Shown here one piece after another: positions 45,147 to 54,343 of a DNA stretch of 64,000 nucleotides. Every line of letters starts with the position of its first letter. Positions within the stretch are counted from its first letter, which is position 1. This DNA is from Fundidesulfovibrio terrae (lineage in GTDB: Bacteria; Desulfobacterota; Desulfovibrionia; Desulfovibrionales; Desulfovibrionaceae). The stretch lies in the NCBI RefSeq assembly GCF_022808915.1, contig NZ_JAKZFS010000002.1, positions 496,001-560,000 of the forward strand. Reading direction: 5' to 3'. Below the pieces are notes generated by a model. The model was not told where the DNA came from, searched no databases, and was given only the letters and a program-made list of their open reading frames with translations. The position numbers and the translations under genes are program-made.

Positions 45147-46775
45147 ATGAATTTCAAGCCCATCGCGACCATCATCCGCAATGGACTCGTTCTGCGCTCC
45201 ATGGTTCCGGCCGTGGTCTGCCTGGCGGTCCTGACCCTGGTGTTGGGCGCGGAGCGCAAGCGCTCCGTGGAACGGCGCAACCAGGACTTCGCCGCGACTC
45301 TGGCCACGTTCACCCAAGGCTACATGGACGGAGTGTGGCATTCCCTGGAGCATTTCACGGACGATCCCACCCACAAGTCGCTCGAGGATATGCTCGTGGT
45401 CATGCCCATGATCGACCGCCTGCTCCAGGTCGACGCGGGCAACACCGTGGTGGCGGCCGCGCCGCCGGGCGGCAAGGGGCTTAACTTCACCACCGGTTTT
45501 GACAGCTCTTCCGAGCGCAGGCTTCTTTTGTCGCGGCCGCTTCCTTCCCCCCAGTCCGGGGACACCGCGGTGCTCATCGGCGTCAGGGGGGCCGGGGGCT
45601 CCACCCTGGCCGCCGAGCTCAACCTGAAGGAGCTGGCCGGGCACATCGCGGCCATGTCGAAAACCCGCATCGGAGACGTCATCCTGTGCGACGCTTTCGG
45701 CAACGTCATCATCCATCCCGATCCCGGCATGGTGGCCACCCATGGCAACATCGGGGATTCGCCCCTTTTCCTGGCGGCCATGTCGGGGATGCGCTCCTGC
45801 GTGCACGACGAGGACGGGACGCTGTACCTGGGGGCGTACGCCCGGGTTCCCGGCACGGGCTGGTTCGTGCTGGTGCGCACCGGCGCTGTGGACGCCTTCG
45901 CCCCGGCCATAGCACCCGTGGCCGTGGCCACCGGCCTCATGGCCGTGGTGTTCATCGCCCTGACACTCTCGCTGCGGCGCGAACTGAACAACTCCATAGC
46001 CCGGCCCATGGCCGAGGCGGTGAAAAAACTCGAGGCGATGCCCTCTTTGGACGGTTTTTCCCGCCGGGAGACCCCCGTCTTCGAAGAACTCGCCAGCCTC
46101 GAGAAGGCCGTGGAGGAGATGGCCGGGCGCATCGCCGCGAGCGAGGTCAGGCTTCGCGAATCCCTGCACGAAAAGGATGTCCTGCTGCGTGAGATCCACC
46201 ACCGGGTCAAGAACAACCTGCAGATCATATCGAGCCTGCTCTACCTCCAGGCCGATCGCGTGTCCGATAAGCAGTACCTGGACATGTTCGTGGAGAGCCG
46301 CAACCGTATCTCCACCATGGCCCTGGTGCATGAGGAGCTGTACCGGTCCGAGGGCATGTCCCGGGTGCGCATCCGCGAATACGTGAACAAGCTCGTGCCG
46401 AGGCTGGCGTCGGCCTTCAGCTGCGGCCGGGACATGCGCTGCTCCGTGGACGTGCAGGACACGTCCCTGTCCATCGAGCAGGCCATTCCGTTCGGGCTCG
46501 TCCTCAACGAACTGGTGACCAATTCGGTGAAGCACGCCTTTATCGGCCTGGAGTCCGGGGTCATCACGGTATTTGTCCGGCGTGTTGACGGAGCCCTGGA
46601 AGCGGGTGTATCCGATAACGGCGTAGGGTTGCCTGAAAGTTTCGACGTTCAGGATACGCCGACACTGGGCATGCAATTGGTTGTGCAGTTGACAAGGCAG
46701 TTGCGGGGCTCCCTGTCGATCGGGAAAGGTCCGGGCACGTCGTTCATTGTAACTTTTCCGGTCAAGGAGGCGTAG
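45147..46775 (+). CDS. Membrane sensor histidine kinase (HisKA_2 type)
   Basis: Two-component sensor, 542 aa. TM1 about 17-34, a periplasmic sensing region about 40-250 resembling a Cache domain ([38 protein letters not shown]), TM2 about 253-275, a HAMP-like linker, then a HisKA_2 dimerisation helix with the phospho-accepting His in [20 protein letters not shown], and an ATPase domain with [14 protein letters not shown] and [10 protein letters not shown]. HisKA_2 kinases typically signal to stand-alone receivers, and one follows 4 bp later. The Cache-like domain suggests a small organic ligand. Confidence 0.9.
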   Translation: MNFKPIATIIRNGLVLRSMVPAVVCLAVLTLVLGAERKRSVERRNQDFAATLATFTQGYMDGVWHSLEHFTDDPTHKSLEDMLVVMPMIDRLLQVDAGNTVVAAAPPGGKGLNFTTGFDSSSERRLLLSRPLPSPQSGDTAVLIGVRGAGGSTLAAELNLKELAGHIAAMSKTRIGDVILCDAFGNVIIHPDPGMVATHGNIGDSPLFLAAMSGMRSCVHDEDGTLYLGAYARVPGTGWFVLVRTGAVDAFAPAIAPVAVATGLMAVVFIALTLSLRRELNNSIARPMAEAVKKLEAMPSLDGFSRRETPVFEELASLEKAVEEMAGRIAASEVRLRESLHEKDVLLREIHHRVKNNLQIISSLLYLQADRVSDKQYLDMFVESRNRISTMALVHEELYRSEGMSRVRIREYVNKLVPRLASAFSCGRDMRCSVDVQDTSLSIEQAIPFGLVLNELVTNSVKHAFIGLESGVITVFVRRVDGALEAGVSDNGVGLPESFDVQDTPTLGMQLVVQLTRQLRGSLSIGKGPGTSFIVTFPVKEA

Positions 46776-46779
46776 CTCA

Positions 46780-47154
46780 ATGGGAGCTGCCAAGGCAATG
46801 ATAGTAGAGGACGAGGTCATCGCGGCCATGGCCACGGAGCGGATGCTCAAGAAGCTCGGCTTCGAGGTCTGCGGCAACGTCACGTCCGGCGAGGAAGCCT
46901 TGGAGACCATGGATGAGGAGTGCCCCGATTTGGTCATCATGGACATCCGCCTGGACGGCGAACTCGACGGCATCGAAACCTCCATGCTCATGAAGCAGAA
47001 CCGCGACGTGCCGGTGATATTCGTCACCGCCTATTCCGACGACTCCACCGTAAGCCGCGCCAGTGCGGCCAAGCCCCTGGCCTTCATCAACAAGCCCCTG
47101 GACATCACCCTGCTCCAGAAGGTCCTTTCCGGCATCACCGCAGGCGGCAACTAA
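46780..47154 (+). CDS. Single-domain response regulator
   Basis: CheY-like receiver, 124 aa, no output domain. Acidic pocket Glu10/Asp11 (IVEDEV), phospho-acceptor Asp55 (VIMDIRLDG), Thr/Ser switch in FVTAYSDD, and Lys in FINKPLD. ATG at 46780, 4 bp after the kinase stop. It relays the kinase signal, perhaps to another protein or a phosphorelay; the target is not in the window. Confidence 0.92.
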   Translation: MGAAKAMIVEDEVIAAMATERMLKKLGFEVCGNVTSGEEALETMDEECPDLVIMDIRLDGELDGIETSMLMKQNRDVPVIFVTAYSDDSTVSRASAAKPLAFINKPLDITLLQKVLSGITAGGN

Positions 47155-47238
47155 ACCCCGTCGTCCGCGCTCGCGGACCTTGGCTTGACGGCTCAAGTGC
47201 CGTACAAGACCCTCAAACCATATGAGGAGTCTTAGCCA

Positions 47239-48960
47239 ATGTCCGAGCACGTCGTGATCGTCGGGGCGGTAGCGCTTGGCCCCAAGGCCGCCTGCCGCTT
47301 CAAACGCCTGCGCCCAGGCGCACAAGTAACCATGATCGACCGCGACCGCATCGTGTCCTACGGCGGCTGCGGCATTCCCTATTTCATCTCCGGCGACGTC
47401 TCAGACTTGAAGGAGCTGCGCACCACCAGCTTCAAGCTGGTGCGCGACGAGGCTTTCTTCCACGGCTGCAAGGACATCGACGTCCTCACCCGCACCGAGG
47501 CCGTGCGAGTCGACCGCAAGCGCAAGGTCGTGGCAACGCGCAACCTGGATACCGGAGTCGAGACCGAAATCCCCTACGACAAGCTGGTGCTGGCCACCGG
47601 CGCGTCCCCCCGCAAGCTGGACATCCCGGGCGTGGACCTTCCCGGCGTGCACGCCGTGGCCAACCTCCACGACGCCGAGGCCGTGCGCGGCCTCATCAGC
47701 ACCGGCAAGGCCGGGCGGGCCGTGGTGGTGGGCTCGGGCTTCATCGGCCTGGAAGTGGCCGAGGCCCTGGCCGAGATGTGGGGCCTGGAAGTGGCCGTGG
47801 TCGAGCTCATGGACCACCTGCTGCCGCGAAACTTAAGCCCGCTCCTGGCGCGCATGGCTTCCCACCATCTGCAGGAGAAGGGCGTCGAGCTCTATTTCGG
47901 CGAGAAGGTCCTCTCCATCGAGGGCGACGGCAAGGCCGAGCGCGTGGTCACGGACAAGCGCGTCCTTGAGGCCGATCTGGTCGTCCTGGCCGCGGGCGTG
48001 GTGCCGAACGGCGAGCTGGCCCGGGATGCCGGTCTGGCCGTGTCCCCTCGCGGGGGCGTGCAGGTGGACGAAACCATGCGCACCTCCGACCCGGACATCT
48101 TCTCCGGCGGCGACTGCGTGGAAATCAAAAACGTGATCACCGGCGGCTCGATGCACCTGCCCCTCGGTTCCATGGCCAACCGCCAGGGCCGGGTGATCGG
48201 CACCAACCTGGCCGGCGGGGACGCCGTGTTCCCTGGCGCGGTGGGATCGTTCGCGGTGAAGCTCTTCGAGAGAAACATCGCCGGCGCCGGGCTCACCCCC
48301 GAGCAGGCCAAGCAGGCCGGGTTCGACGCCGTCAGCGCCCTGGTCATCCAGTTCGACCGGGCCCACTTCTTCCCCGGCAAGGAGCTCATGAGCCTGGAAG
48401 TCACCGTGGACCGCGCCACCCGGAAGGTGCTGGGCATCCAGGGCTTCGGGCCCTCCGGCGACGCCCTGGTGGGGCGCGTCGGGGCCGTGGCCGCCCTCAT
48501 GCAGAAGGGCTGCAGGGCGGAGGACCTCTCCGTGCTGGAATACCCGTATTCGCCGCCGTTCTCCTCGGCCATGGACATCGTCAACACCGTGGGCACCGTG
48601 GCCGAGAACATGCTGGCGGGCCTGAACCAGGGCATCAGCGCCGAACAGTTCGAGGCGTACTTCGAGGGCAAACAGGACTCCTGCTTCTTCCTGGACTGCC
48701 GCGAACCCGACAACGCCGGACCATACCTGACGCGCCACCCCGGCAAATGGCACAACATCCCCCAGGGGCAGCTGCGCGACCGCCTGGACGAGATTCCCCG
48801 CGACAAGACCGTGGTGCTCATCTGCAACACGGGCATCCGCTCCTATGAGGGCCAGATCACCCTGGAACAGGCCGGGTTCAAGGACGTGCTCAACGTTCAC
48901 GGCGGCATGGCCGGGCTCAAGCAGAGCGGGCTGGACCCCCTGAAGCAGGAAGAGGCTTAA
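47239..48960 (+). CDS. NAD(P)H-dependent persulfide/CoA-disulfide reductase with rhodanese domain
   Basis: Flavoprotein, 573 aa. FAD motif VIVGAVALGPKAACRFKRL, active-site Cys44 in SYGGCGIPYFISG, second dinucleotide motif VVVGSGFIGLEVAEAL, and FSGGDCVEIKN for FAD. The last 110 residues form a rhodanese domain with catalytic Cys529 in LICNTGIRSYEG. The fusion matches the Shewanella Npsr / CoA-disulfide reductase-rhodanese group, which reduces CoA or glutathione persulfides and polysulfide. In a sulfate reducer it could act in sulfur metabolism or thiol defence. ATG at 47239 with AGGAG upstream. The first motif reads GAVALG rather than GGVAGG. Confidence 0.88.
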   Translation: MSEHVVIVGAVALGPKAACRFKRLRPGAQVTMIDRDRIVSYGGCGIPYFISGDVSDLKELRTTSFKLVRDEAFFHGCKDIDVLTRTEAVRVDRKRKVVATRNLDTGVETEIPYDKLVLATGASPRKLDIPGVDLPGVHAVANLHDAEAVRGLISTGKAGRAVVVGSGFIGLEVAEALAEMWGLEVAVVELMDHLLPRNLSPLLARMASHHLQEKGVELYFGEKVLSIEGDGKAERVVTDKRVLEADLVVLAAGVVPNGELARDAGLAVSPRGGVQVDETMRTSDPDIFSGGDCVEIKNVITGGSMHLPLGSMANRQGRVIGTNLAGGDAVFPGAVGSFAVKLFERNIAGAGLTPEQAKQAGFDAVSALVIQFDRAHFFPGKELMSLEVTVDRATRKVLGIQGFGPSGDALVGRVGAVAALMQKGCRAEDLSVLEYPYSPPFSSAMDIVNTVGTVAENMLAGLNQGISAEQFEAYFEGKQDSCFFLDCREPDNAGPYLTRHPGKWHNIPQGQLRDRLDEIPRDKTVVLICNTGIRSYEGQITLEQAGFKDVLNVHGGMAGLKQSGLDPLKQEEA

Positions 48961-48966
48961 TTATAC

Positions 48967-49012
48967 GGGATTCCAATGGGACTTGTCCCTTTGGCCGCCG
49001 GAGGCTTCTCCC
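48967..49012 (+). repeat. Family A intergenic repeat, copy 7
   Basis: GGATTCCAATGGGACTTGTC then CCTTTGGCCGCCGGAGGCTT. Directly after the flavoprotein stop and in inverted orientation to copy 8. Confidence 0.7.
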
Positions 49013-49034
49013 CCGCAAGATCAAGAGAAGAGTA

Positions 49035-49105
49035 AGACGCCTCCGGCGGCCAGGGGGAGAAGCCTCCCCCTGGACCCGGCCGTTAGCTTCGCGGGATTCG
49101 TGAGC
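49035..49105 (-). repeat. Family A intergenic repeat, copy 8 (extended)
   Basis: AGACGCCTCCGGCGGCCAGG, the inner hairpin GGGGGAG/CTCCCCC, then CTGGACCC and the tail TTCGCGGGATTCGTGAGC shared with copy 4. Copies 7 and 8 lie between the convergent flavoprotein and ion-transporter genes and could pair as a bidirectional stop. Confidence 0.7.
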
Positions 49106-49114
49106 GGGCAGGGG

Positions 49115-50452
49115 CTAGAGCGTTTTGGAGAGCATCCAGACGTAGGCCGCCGAGGCCGCCAGCTGGCAGCACGCGACGGGCACGCCGTAGCGCAAGAACT
49201 CCACGAAGCGCACCGGACGTCCGTTGGCCCCGCAGATGCCCACGCTCACCAGGTTGGCCGACGAACCTATGAGCGTGGCGTTTCCGCCCAGCGTCCCCCC
49301 GAACATCATGGCCACGAACACCGGCAGCGACGTGTCCGGCCAGTCCGTGAAGGACGCGCCAAGAGCCTCCTCCGGCACCATGTTCAGCAGCACGAAATAG
49401 CCCTTGGTCATGAGCACCGCCGCGGCCACCACCGGGATGTTGGCCAAGAATCCCGATGCGAGCCCGATGCACCCCAGCAGCACGAATCCGGCCAGCAGCA
49501 GGTTGTCCCCGAACGCCCCGTGCAGGGACCGGGAGAATCCCGCCAGGATGCCGGTCTTGGTGATCTCCTCCACGTAGCACATCATGCAGAAGATGAAGAT
49601 GAGCGTCTTCCAGTCGATGTCCTTGAACACGTTCTCCATGGGCTCCACCTTTGACGACTGGATGGCCAGGAGCGCCAGGCTCGCCCCCATGATGGCCGCC
49701 GCCGGGGGAATCACCGGGGTCGGCATGCTCTCCCCCACCAGGAACATGCCCACCATGAAGGCCAGGGCCAGGACGGCGAAGGCGCAGAAGGACGGGCGTT
49801 CGATGGGGGCCGGGGCCAGTCCGGGGGGCAGTTCCCGCCTGGTTCGCCACACCTTGCCGAAAAGCAGCGGCATCAGCGGCACCAGCACGGCGATGGCCAG
49901 CACGCCCCCCAGGCTGACCTTCCCGAGATATTCAGTGAAGCTTAGGCCCACGGCCTGGCCCACCAGGAATGTGGCCGGGTCCCCCACCAGGGTGAGCAGC
50001 CCCGCTGCGTTGCTGAGCATGGCCGTCAGGATCATCGGGCCCGCGATGTCCACGTCCAGCTCCCGGCAGACCCGGATGATGATGGGGGCGACGAGAATCA
50101 CCGCCGTGGCGTTGGGCAGGATGGCGCACACCACGGAGACGAGCACCGTGAGATACAGGAGGAACCTCCTGCCGCTGCCCCGGGTCAGGATGAGCATGCG
50201 CGTCCCGGCGTTTTCGAAGATGCCCGTGGGCGCGAGCACCCGCGCCACCACCATGCCGCCGAAGAGAAGCGAGAGGGCCCCCTCGGAAGCGGCCACGGCG
50301 CGCATGACGTCCGGCTGGTTGACGATGCCGAGCAGGGTCAGCGCGCAAAGCCCCAAGAGAGCGGCCAGGGTCATGTCCATCAGGTTTAGGGCGATGCACG
50401 CGATGACCGCTCCGAAGACTGCGTAGATGGCATAGGCGTGTATCTCGGGCAT
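49115..50452 (-). CDS. ArsB/NhaD/P-protein family ion transporter (IT superfamily)
   Basis: Inner-membrane transporter, 445 aa, 11-12 helices. Two inverted repeats each contain a re-entrant hairpin: AILPNATAVILVAPIIIR with LLTLVGDPATFLVG in the first half, and FLANIPVVAAAVLM with GTLGGNATLIGSSANLV in the second, the pattern of the OCA2/P-protein branch. Possible substrates include Na+/H+, arsenite or dicarboxylates; no ars genes are nearby, so arsenite is not favoured. ATG at 50452. Minus strand, 39 bp from the binding-protein gene. Confidence 0.82.
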   Translation of the reverse strand: MPEIHAYAIYAVFGAVIACIALNLMDMTLAALLGLCALTLLGIVNQPDVMRAVAASEGALSLLFGGMVVARVLAPTGIFENAGTRMLILTRGSGRRFLLYLTVLVSVVCAILPNATAVILVAPIIIRVCRELDVDIAGPMILTAMLSNAAGLLTLVGDPATFLVGQAVGLSFTEYLGKVSLGGVLAIAVLVPLMPLLFGKVWRTRRELPPGLAPAPIERPSFCAFAVLALAFMVGMFLVGESMPTPVIPPAAAIMGASLALLAIQSSKVEPMENVFKDIDWKTLIFIFCMMCYVEEITKTGILAGFSRSLHGAFGDNLLLAGFVLLGCIGLASGFLANIPVVAAAVLMTKGYFVLLNMVPEEALGASFTDWPDTSLPVFVAMMFGGTLGGNATLIGSSANLVSVGICGANGRPVRFVEFLRYGVPVACCQLAASAAYVWMLSKTL

Positions 50453-50491
50453 GGGATGTCCCCCTGCGGGCTTGGGGTTCGGGGAATACTT

Positions 50492-51505
50492 CTAGAAGGG
50501 CGGGGCGAACAGAAGGCCCCCCCGGCTCCACAGCCTGTTCACGCCGCGCTCGAGCTTGAGCGGGCTCCCTGACCCCAGGTTGCGCTCGTATATTTCGCCG
50601 TAGTTGCCCACGGCCCGGATGGCCCTGAGCGCCCAGCCGGGCTCCAGCCCAAGAGGCTTGGCCAGGGCGTCGGCGCGTCGCAAAAACAGCGCCCCGGCCG
50701 GATTGGACGAGGGGGTGACGCCGTTCGCCGCCGCCTCCCTGGTGATGGCGCATTCCTCGGCGGTTATCAGGGCAGCCAGCACGCACTTGACGGTCAGGCT
50801 CCACTGGGCGTCGCCGCGCAGCACCGCCGGGGATATGGGCTCCTTGGAGAGACGCTCGGGCAGGATGGTGTATTCGTCAGGGCCTCCGGGGGCCTGGGAG
50901 CGAAAGGCCGCCAGCAGCACGGCGTCCTCGGACAATGCCTGGCACTGGCCGGCGAAGAAGGCGTCGCGGGCCTGCTCCACGGAGTCGTAGAGCACGATCT
51001 TGAAGCGCATCCCATGGGTCACGGCCATTTCGTCCAGGTTCTGGACGTGCGTCGTTCCCCTGACCGCGCCCACCGTGGCCCCGTCCAGCCCTTTGAGCCC
51101 GCCGCCCGCCGCCATGGCCGGGACCATGAAAGCCAGTCCGGTGAAGAGCATGGGGCCGGAGAATTCCACCCCCAGCATGGCCTCGCGGCTCAGGCTCCAG
51201 GTGGTGTTGCGCGAGAGCAGGTCCACCTCCCGGGCCATGAGCGCCGTGAACCGGGCGGACGTAGCCAGGGGCAGGAAGGAGACCTTGGCCGGGTCGCCCA
51301 GGACGGCCGCGGCCACGGCGTGGCAGAAATCCACATCCAAACCCGCCCAACGCCCGGATGCGTCCCGGACTGCGAAGCCCGGGACATCGCTGGCCACTCC
51401 GCAGCGCACGAGCCCCCGGCTCTTGACGGTGGTGGACGTGTCGCCAGCCAGGCACGGCGAGGCCGCGAGAAGCAGCGCGCAGGCGATCAGGCTGAAAAGG
51501 CGCAT
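50492..51505 (-). CDS. Amino-acid ABC transporter binding protein, AapJ/BztA type (orphan)
   Basis: Periplasmic binding protein, 337 aa. Signal peptide MRLFSLIACALLLAASPCLA. The mature region shows AapJ/BztA hallmarks: GLVRCGVASDVPGFAVRD, WAGLDVDFCHAVAAAVLGD, LLSRNTTWSLSRE, and CQALSEDAVLLAAF, with Cys residues likely forming a disulfide. The family binds general L-amino acids (Glu, Gln, Asp, Asn). No permease or ATPase gene is adjacent, so it must share a membrane complex encoded elsewhere or act as a sensor. Confidence 0.87.
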   Translation of the reverse strand: MRLFSLIACALLLAASPCLAGDTSTTVKSRGLVRCGVASDVPGFAVRDASGRWAGLDVDFCHAVAAAVLGDPAKVSFLPLATSARFTALMAREVDLLSRNTTWSLSREAMLGVEFSGPMLFTGLAFMVPAMAAGGGLKGLDGATVGAVRGTTHVQNLDEMAVTHGMRFKIVLYDSVEQARDAFFAGQCQALSEDAVLLAAFRSQAPGGPDEYTILPERLSKEPISPAVLRGDAQWSLTVKCVLAALITAEECAITREAAANGVTPSSNPAGALFLRRADALAKPLGLEPGWALRAIRAVGNYGEIYERNLGSGSPLKLERGVNRLWSRGGLLFAPPF

Positions 51506-51580
51506 ATCGGAGCTCCTCCTGTCGAAGGATGAGATGATATGTAATGCCTAATGCATGCGCAGCGTTCTGGGCAACGTATT

Positions 51581-52486
51581 TTAACCGGAAGAGGGCAGGC
51601 GGGAATGTTGCCGGGAGTCATCCGCCTGCAGATTCAGGCCGTGCTCCCAGGCCAACAGGGCTGTTTTGCGTTCGATGCCCCAGCGGTACTGGTTGAAATC
51701 GCCGCTTTCGCGGATCACCCTGTGGCAGGGAATGAGAAAGGCCACGGGATTCTTCGCCACTGCTCCGGCCACGGCCCGGTGCGAGGAGGCCATGCCCATG
51801 GCCGAGGCCAGCCCGGAGTAGGAGGTCACCTGCCCCGGGGCGATGCGCAGGAGCGCCTCCCACACCTTGATCTGGAAGTTGGTGCCCTTGAGGAGCACCC
51901 GCAGGGGAGAACGCTGGGCGTCACCGGTTCCGGGCATGTCCCCGAACATCTCGCCGGAAAGCGCGCGGGCCTGGGCGTCGTCGCGGATGAACGCGGCACG
52001 CGGCCACTCGGCGCGAAGCTCCGCTTCGGCGGCCTCATCCTCCCCCTGCGCGACGAAGCGCAGGTGGCACACGCCGCGCGGGGTCGCCCCAGCCAAAAAG
52101 CGCCCGAACGGGGATTCCGAGAATCCGTACGCGATGGCGGTGCCCGCTCCGAGAGCCCCGACCTCGCCCGGGGTCATGGCCTCGCAGGAGACCATCAGGT
52201 CGTGCAGCCGCCCGGGCCCGGACAGGCCGGTTTCCGTCGAGACGCGCAGCACGTCGCGGGAGGCTCGCAAGAGCTCCCTGGCGCTCTGCTTGGTCAGGAA
52301 CTGTAGGAACCGCTTGGGGGAGATGCCCGCCCAAGCGGAGAAGACCCGCTGCAGGTGGTGGGGGCTGAGGCTCACGTGGGCGGCCACGTCCTCGAGGGTG
52401 GGCTGGACCCGGGCGTGGCCGCGCACGTAGCGGATGGCCTCGGCCACGGTTTCGTAGGCTTTGGACTGCTGTTCCGGCGTCGTCAT
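51581..52486 (-). CDS. AraC-type HTH fused to O6-methylguanine-DNA methyltransferase
   Basis: 301 aa. Residues about 5-100 are an AraC-type HTH (TLEDVAAHVSLSPHHLQRVF, GISPKRFLQFL). Residues about 125-290 are the alkyltransferase: FQIKVWEALLRIAPGQVTSY (HTH for DNA) and the acceptor Cys254 in AFLIPCHRV. The layout is Ada without its N-terminal zinc/phosphotriester-repair domain, so methyl transfer to Cys254 could repair DNA, but the classical Ada switch residue is missing. ATG at 52486 (MTTPEQQSKAYE) is preferred to the upstream frame extension. Confidence 0.9.
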   Translation of the reverse strand: MTTPEQQSKAYETVAEAIRYVRGHARVQPTLEDVAAHVSLSPHHLQRVFSAWAGISPKRFLQFLTKQSARELLRASRDVLRVSTETGLSGPGRLHDLMVSCEAMTPGEVGALGAGTAIAYGFSESPFGRFLAGATPRGVCHLRFVAQGEDEAAEAELRAEWPRAAFIRDDAQARALSGEMFGDMPGTGDAQRSPLRVLLKGTNFQIKVWEALLRIAPGQVTSYSGLASAMGMASSHRAVAGAVAKNPVAFLIPCHRVIRESGDFNQYRWGIERKTALLAWEHGLNLQADDSRQHSRLPSSG

Positions 52487-52653
52487 GGCGTTTCTCCCGC
52501 AAGCGCGGCCTGCGAGGACCGCGCTTGCGCAAGAGAATAGGACGCGCCGGGGCCGCAAGCCACCCGATTCTTGCGGCCTCGGCGAAAAAGCGCTTTCACG
52601 CCTAGTCTGGTCATGCGCGATGCCGGACAGGCTGCAGCGGGCGGCCGCGCCGG

Positions 52654-53367
52654 TCAGGGCCGGCCGGGAGCGGGGGGCGGCAGCTCAAGCTCGTAGCGCG
52701 TCGATGACATCCAGGCCGCGTCTCCTTCGATGCCTTCCGCGTTCAACACGTGCCCGCCGGTCTTGCCGTCGGCGCTCACGAAGTGGAAGTGCCAGCCCGG
52801 CACCCATACGCCCGTGGGCTGCGCCGGGCCGCGAAGCCCGACGATGGTGCCCGTGGCGTCCGTCAGGTCCCGGATGTTCATGGATTTCAGGGCATCGCCC
52901 AGGGCCGGGTAGGGGGGCGTGAACCCGGCCACGCTGCGGATCTTGAGGTGCTTGATGGTGGCCTTGACGCGCACGGCGGCGAAGCTCCCCTCGGGGAGTC
53001 TGGCGTTCAGCCATTTGCCCAGCGCGGCCGAGTCGCCGGGCATGGAGATGGAGGACGACGCCTCGGGCTTGAAGAAGACCAGCTCCGCGAAGGGGGAGAG
53101 GGTGGCGGGATCCGGACGGGTGAGCGTGCAGTCCGCTTGGGCGCGGTAGATGGTCCCGTCCAGCACGATCATCTCGCCGTCCAGGCCGCTAAAGGTGCCC
53201 AGGCCGAAGTCGCCGTGGGTTTTCAAGGCCGAAAGGGGGATGCTCCCGGCGTACTGCCCGGCCGCGAAATCGTCGAACGCGGCGTACTGGTAGACGGCCG
53301 GGGCCGGGTGCCGGGCGCAGGCGGCGAGAAGGGCCAGAAGGCAGCCAAGGATGAAACGTGTGCGCAC
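52654..53367 (-). CDS. Alpha-acetolactate decarboxylase, lipoprotein form
   Basis: 237 aa. It decarboxylates acetolactate to acetoin. Family blocks: GTFSGLDGEMIVLDG, RSVAGFTPPYPALGDAL, GTIVGLRGPAQPTGVWVPGW and the zinc-binding HFHFVSADGKTGGHVL with its three His. Unusually, the N-terminus is a lipoprotein signal with lipobox LAAC (Cys17), so it should be exported and lipid-anchored, whereas most BudA/AlsD enzymes are cytoplasmic. No acetolactate synthase is adjacent. Ends in a Pro-rich tail (PPPAPGRP). Alone between the Ada-like and MBL genes. Confidence 0.87.
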   Translation of the reverse strand: MRTRFILGCLLALLAACARHPAPAVYQYAAFDDFAAGQYAGSIPLSALKTHGDFGLGTFSGLDGEMIVLDGTIYRAQADCTLTRPDPATLSPFAELVFFKPEASSSISMPGDSAALGKWLNARLPEGSFAAVRVKATIKHLKIRSVAGFTPPYPALGDALKSMNIRDLTDATGTIVGLRGPAQPTGVWVPGWHFHFVSADGKTGGHVLNAEGIEGDAAWMSSTRYELELPPPAPGRP

Positions 53368-53445
53368 GGTGGTGTCCTCCTCAAGGCTTCACACTTTGAA
53401 ACGGCCCGGCCGGGCGCATGTCCGGCCCGTGTCCTTTGGTATGGA

Positions 53446-53469
53446 AACGGCCGGGTCTCCCCGGCCGTT
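53446..53469 (-). terminator. Stem-loop after the MBL-fold gene
   Basis: AACGGCCGGG-TCTC-CCCGGCCGTT, a 10-bp perfect stem with a tetraloop, 43 bp past the stop at 53512. On the minus strand the stem ends in GTT and is followed by a short TCC. Likely terminator of the MBL-fold gene. Confidence 0.55.
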
Positions 53470-53511
53470 CGAATGTTTGCGGTATGCAGCCGATCCCGGT
53501 TCCGGCGGCGG

Positions 53512-54261
53512 CTACCCGATCTGCCCTTCACGGGCGAATTTCGGCTCGTGGATGGGGATGATGATGTCCGCCATGTCCCGGCACTTGAGCACGATGTCGT
53601 AGGCCTGCTTGATGTCCAGGCAGGTGGAGGGCGGGATCACTTCCATGCCCAACCCCTTGACTTCCTTGGGCGGGTAGAAGTTCTCCAGGATGCAGCAGAA
53701 CCCGGTGATGAGGGCCTTGCCCTTGGCTGTGTCCACCAGCACGCTCATGGTGCCCTCGGTGTGGGCCGGGGTGTGGATCATCTTGATGCCCGGGACCACC
53801 TCGGTGTCTCCGGTCAAGGCAACGATCTGCCCGCTCTCCTCCACGTCCAGGATGAAGTCCTCCTGGTAGCGGTAGTCCATGGGGTGCGGGTCGTGGACCA
53901 CCTCCAGCTCCTTCTCGTGCACGTAGAACTTGGCGTTGACGAACTTGTAGTCGTTCTCGCAGTGGTCGCGATGCAGATGGGTGTGGATGACGATGTCTAT
54001 GTCTTCCGGGGTCAGGCCGAAGCGCCCCAGCCCTTCCTCGATGGTCTCGATTTTGGCCCCGATGAACTCCTCGCGGTCCGGGCTGACGATGGGCTTAAGC
54101 TCCCCGGTGTCCACCAGGATCTTCTTGTCGCCGCCAAGGATCAGCCAGGCGTACAGGGGGATCACATAGGGCGTGCCCATCTGCTGCTGATAGGTCATGA
54201 AGCCTTTGTCGAAGCGCTTGGAACCGGCCACGATGGGGTGGATGGTGTAGGTCTGGGACAT
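53512..54261 (-). CDS. MBL-fold hydrolase, N-acyl-homoserine-lactonase-like
   Basis: Metallo-beta-lactamase-fold hydrolase, 249 aa. Metal motif HTHLHRDHCEND near 93-104, a second His in HTPAHTEGTMSVLV and Asp/His in the terminal IIPIHEPKF. The HTHLHRDH form and the overall size match the AttM/AiiA-like lactonase group (cd07729-like), whose members open lactone rings; true AHL activity is unproven, and other lactones or thioesters are possible. No signal peptide. ATG at 54261. Confidence 0.82.
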   Translation of the reverse strand: MSQTYTIHPIVAGSKRFDKGFMTYQQQMGTPYVIPLYAWLILGGDKKILVDTGELKPIVSPDREEFIGAKIETIEEGLGRFGLTPEDIDIVIHTHLHRDHCENDYKFVNAKFYVHEKELEVVHDPHPMDYRYQEDFILDVEESGQIVALTGDTEVVPGIKMIHTPAHTEGTMSVLVDTAKGKALITGFCCILENFYPPKEVKGLGMEVIPPSTCLDIKQAYDIVLKCRDMADIIIPIHEPKFAREGQIG

Positions 54262-54343
54262 GTTCTCTCCGGGATTTTGCGAAGTACCGGAAGCAGATAG
54301 CCATCCGGGCGGCTTTCGGCAAGTCCGACCGCAACGGGAGGAA

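Noticed and set aside
49115-50452. Arsenite efflux pump ArsB
   Set aside because: The fold is right, but no ars regulator, reductase or ATPase is near and the hairpin motifs fit the P-protein branch; only a family-level call is made.
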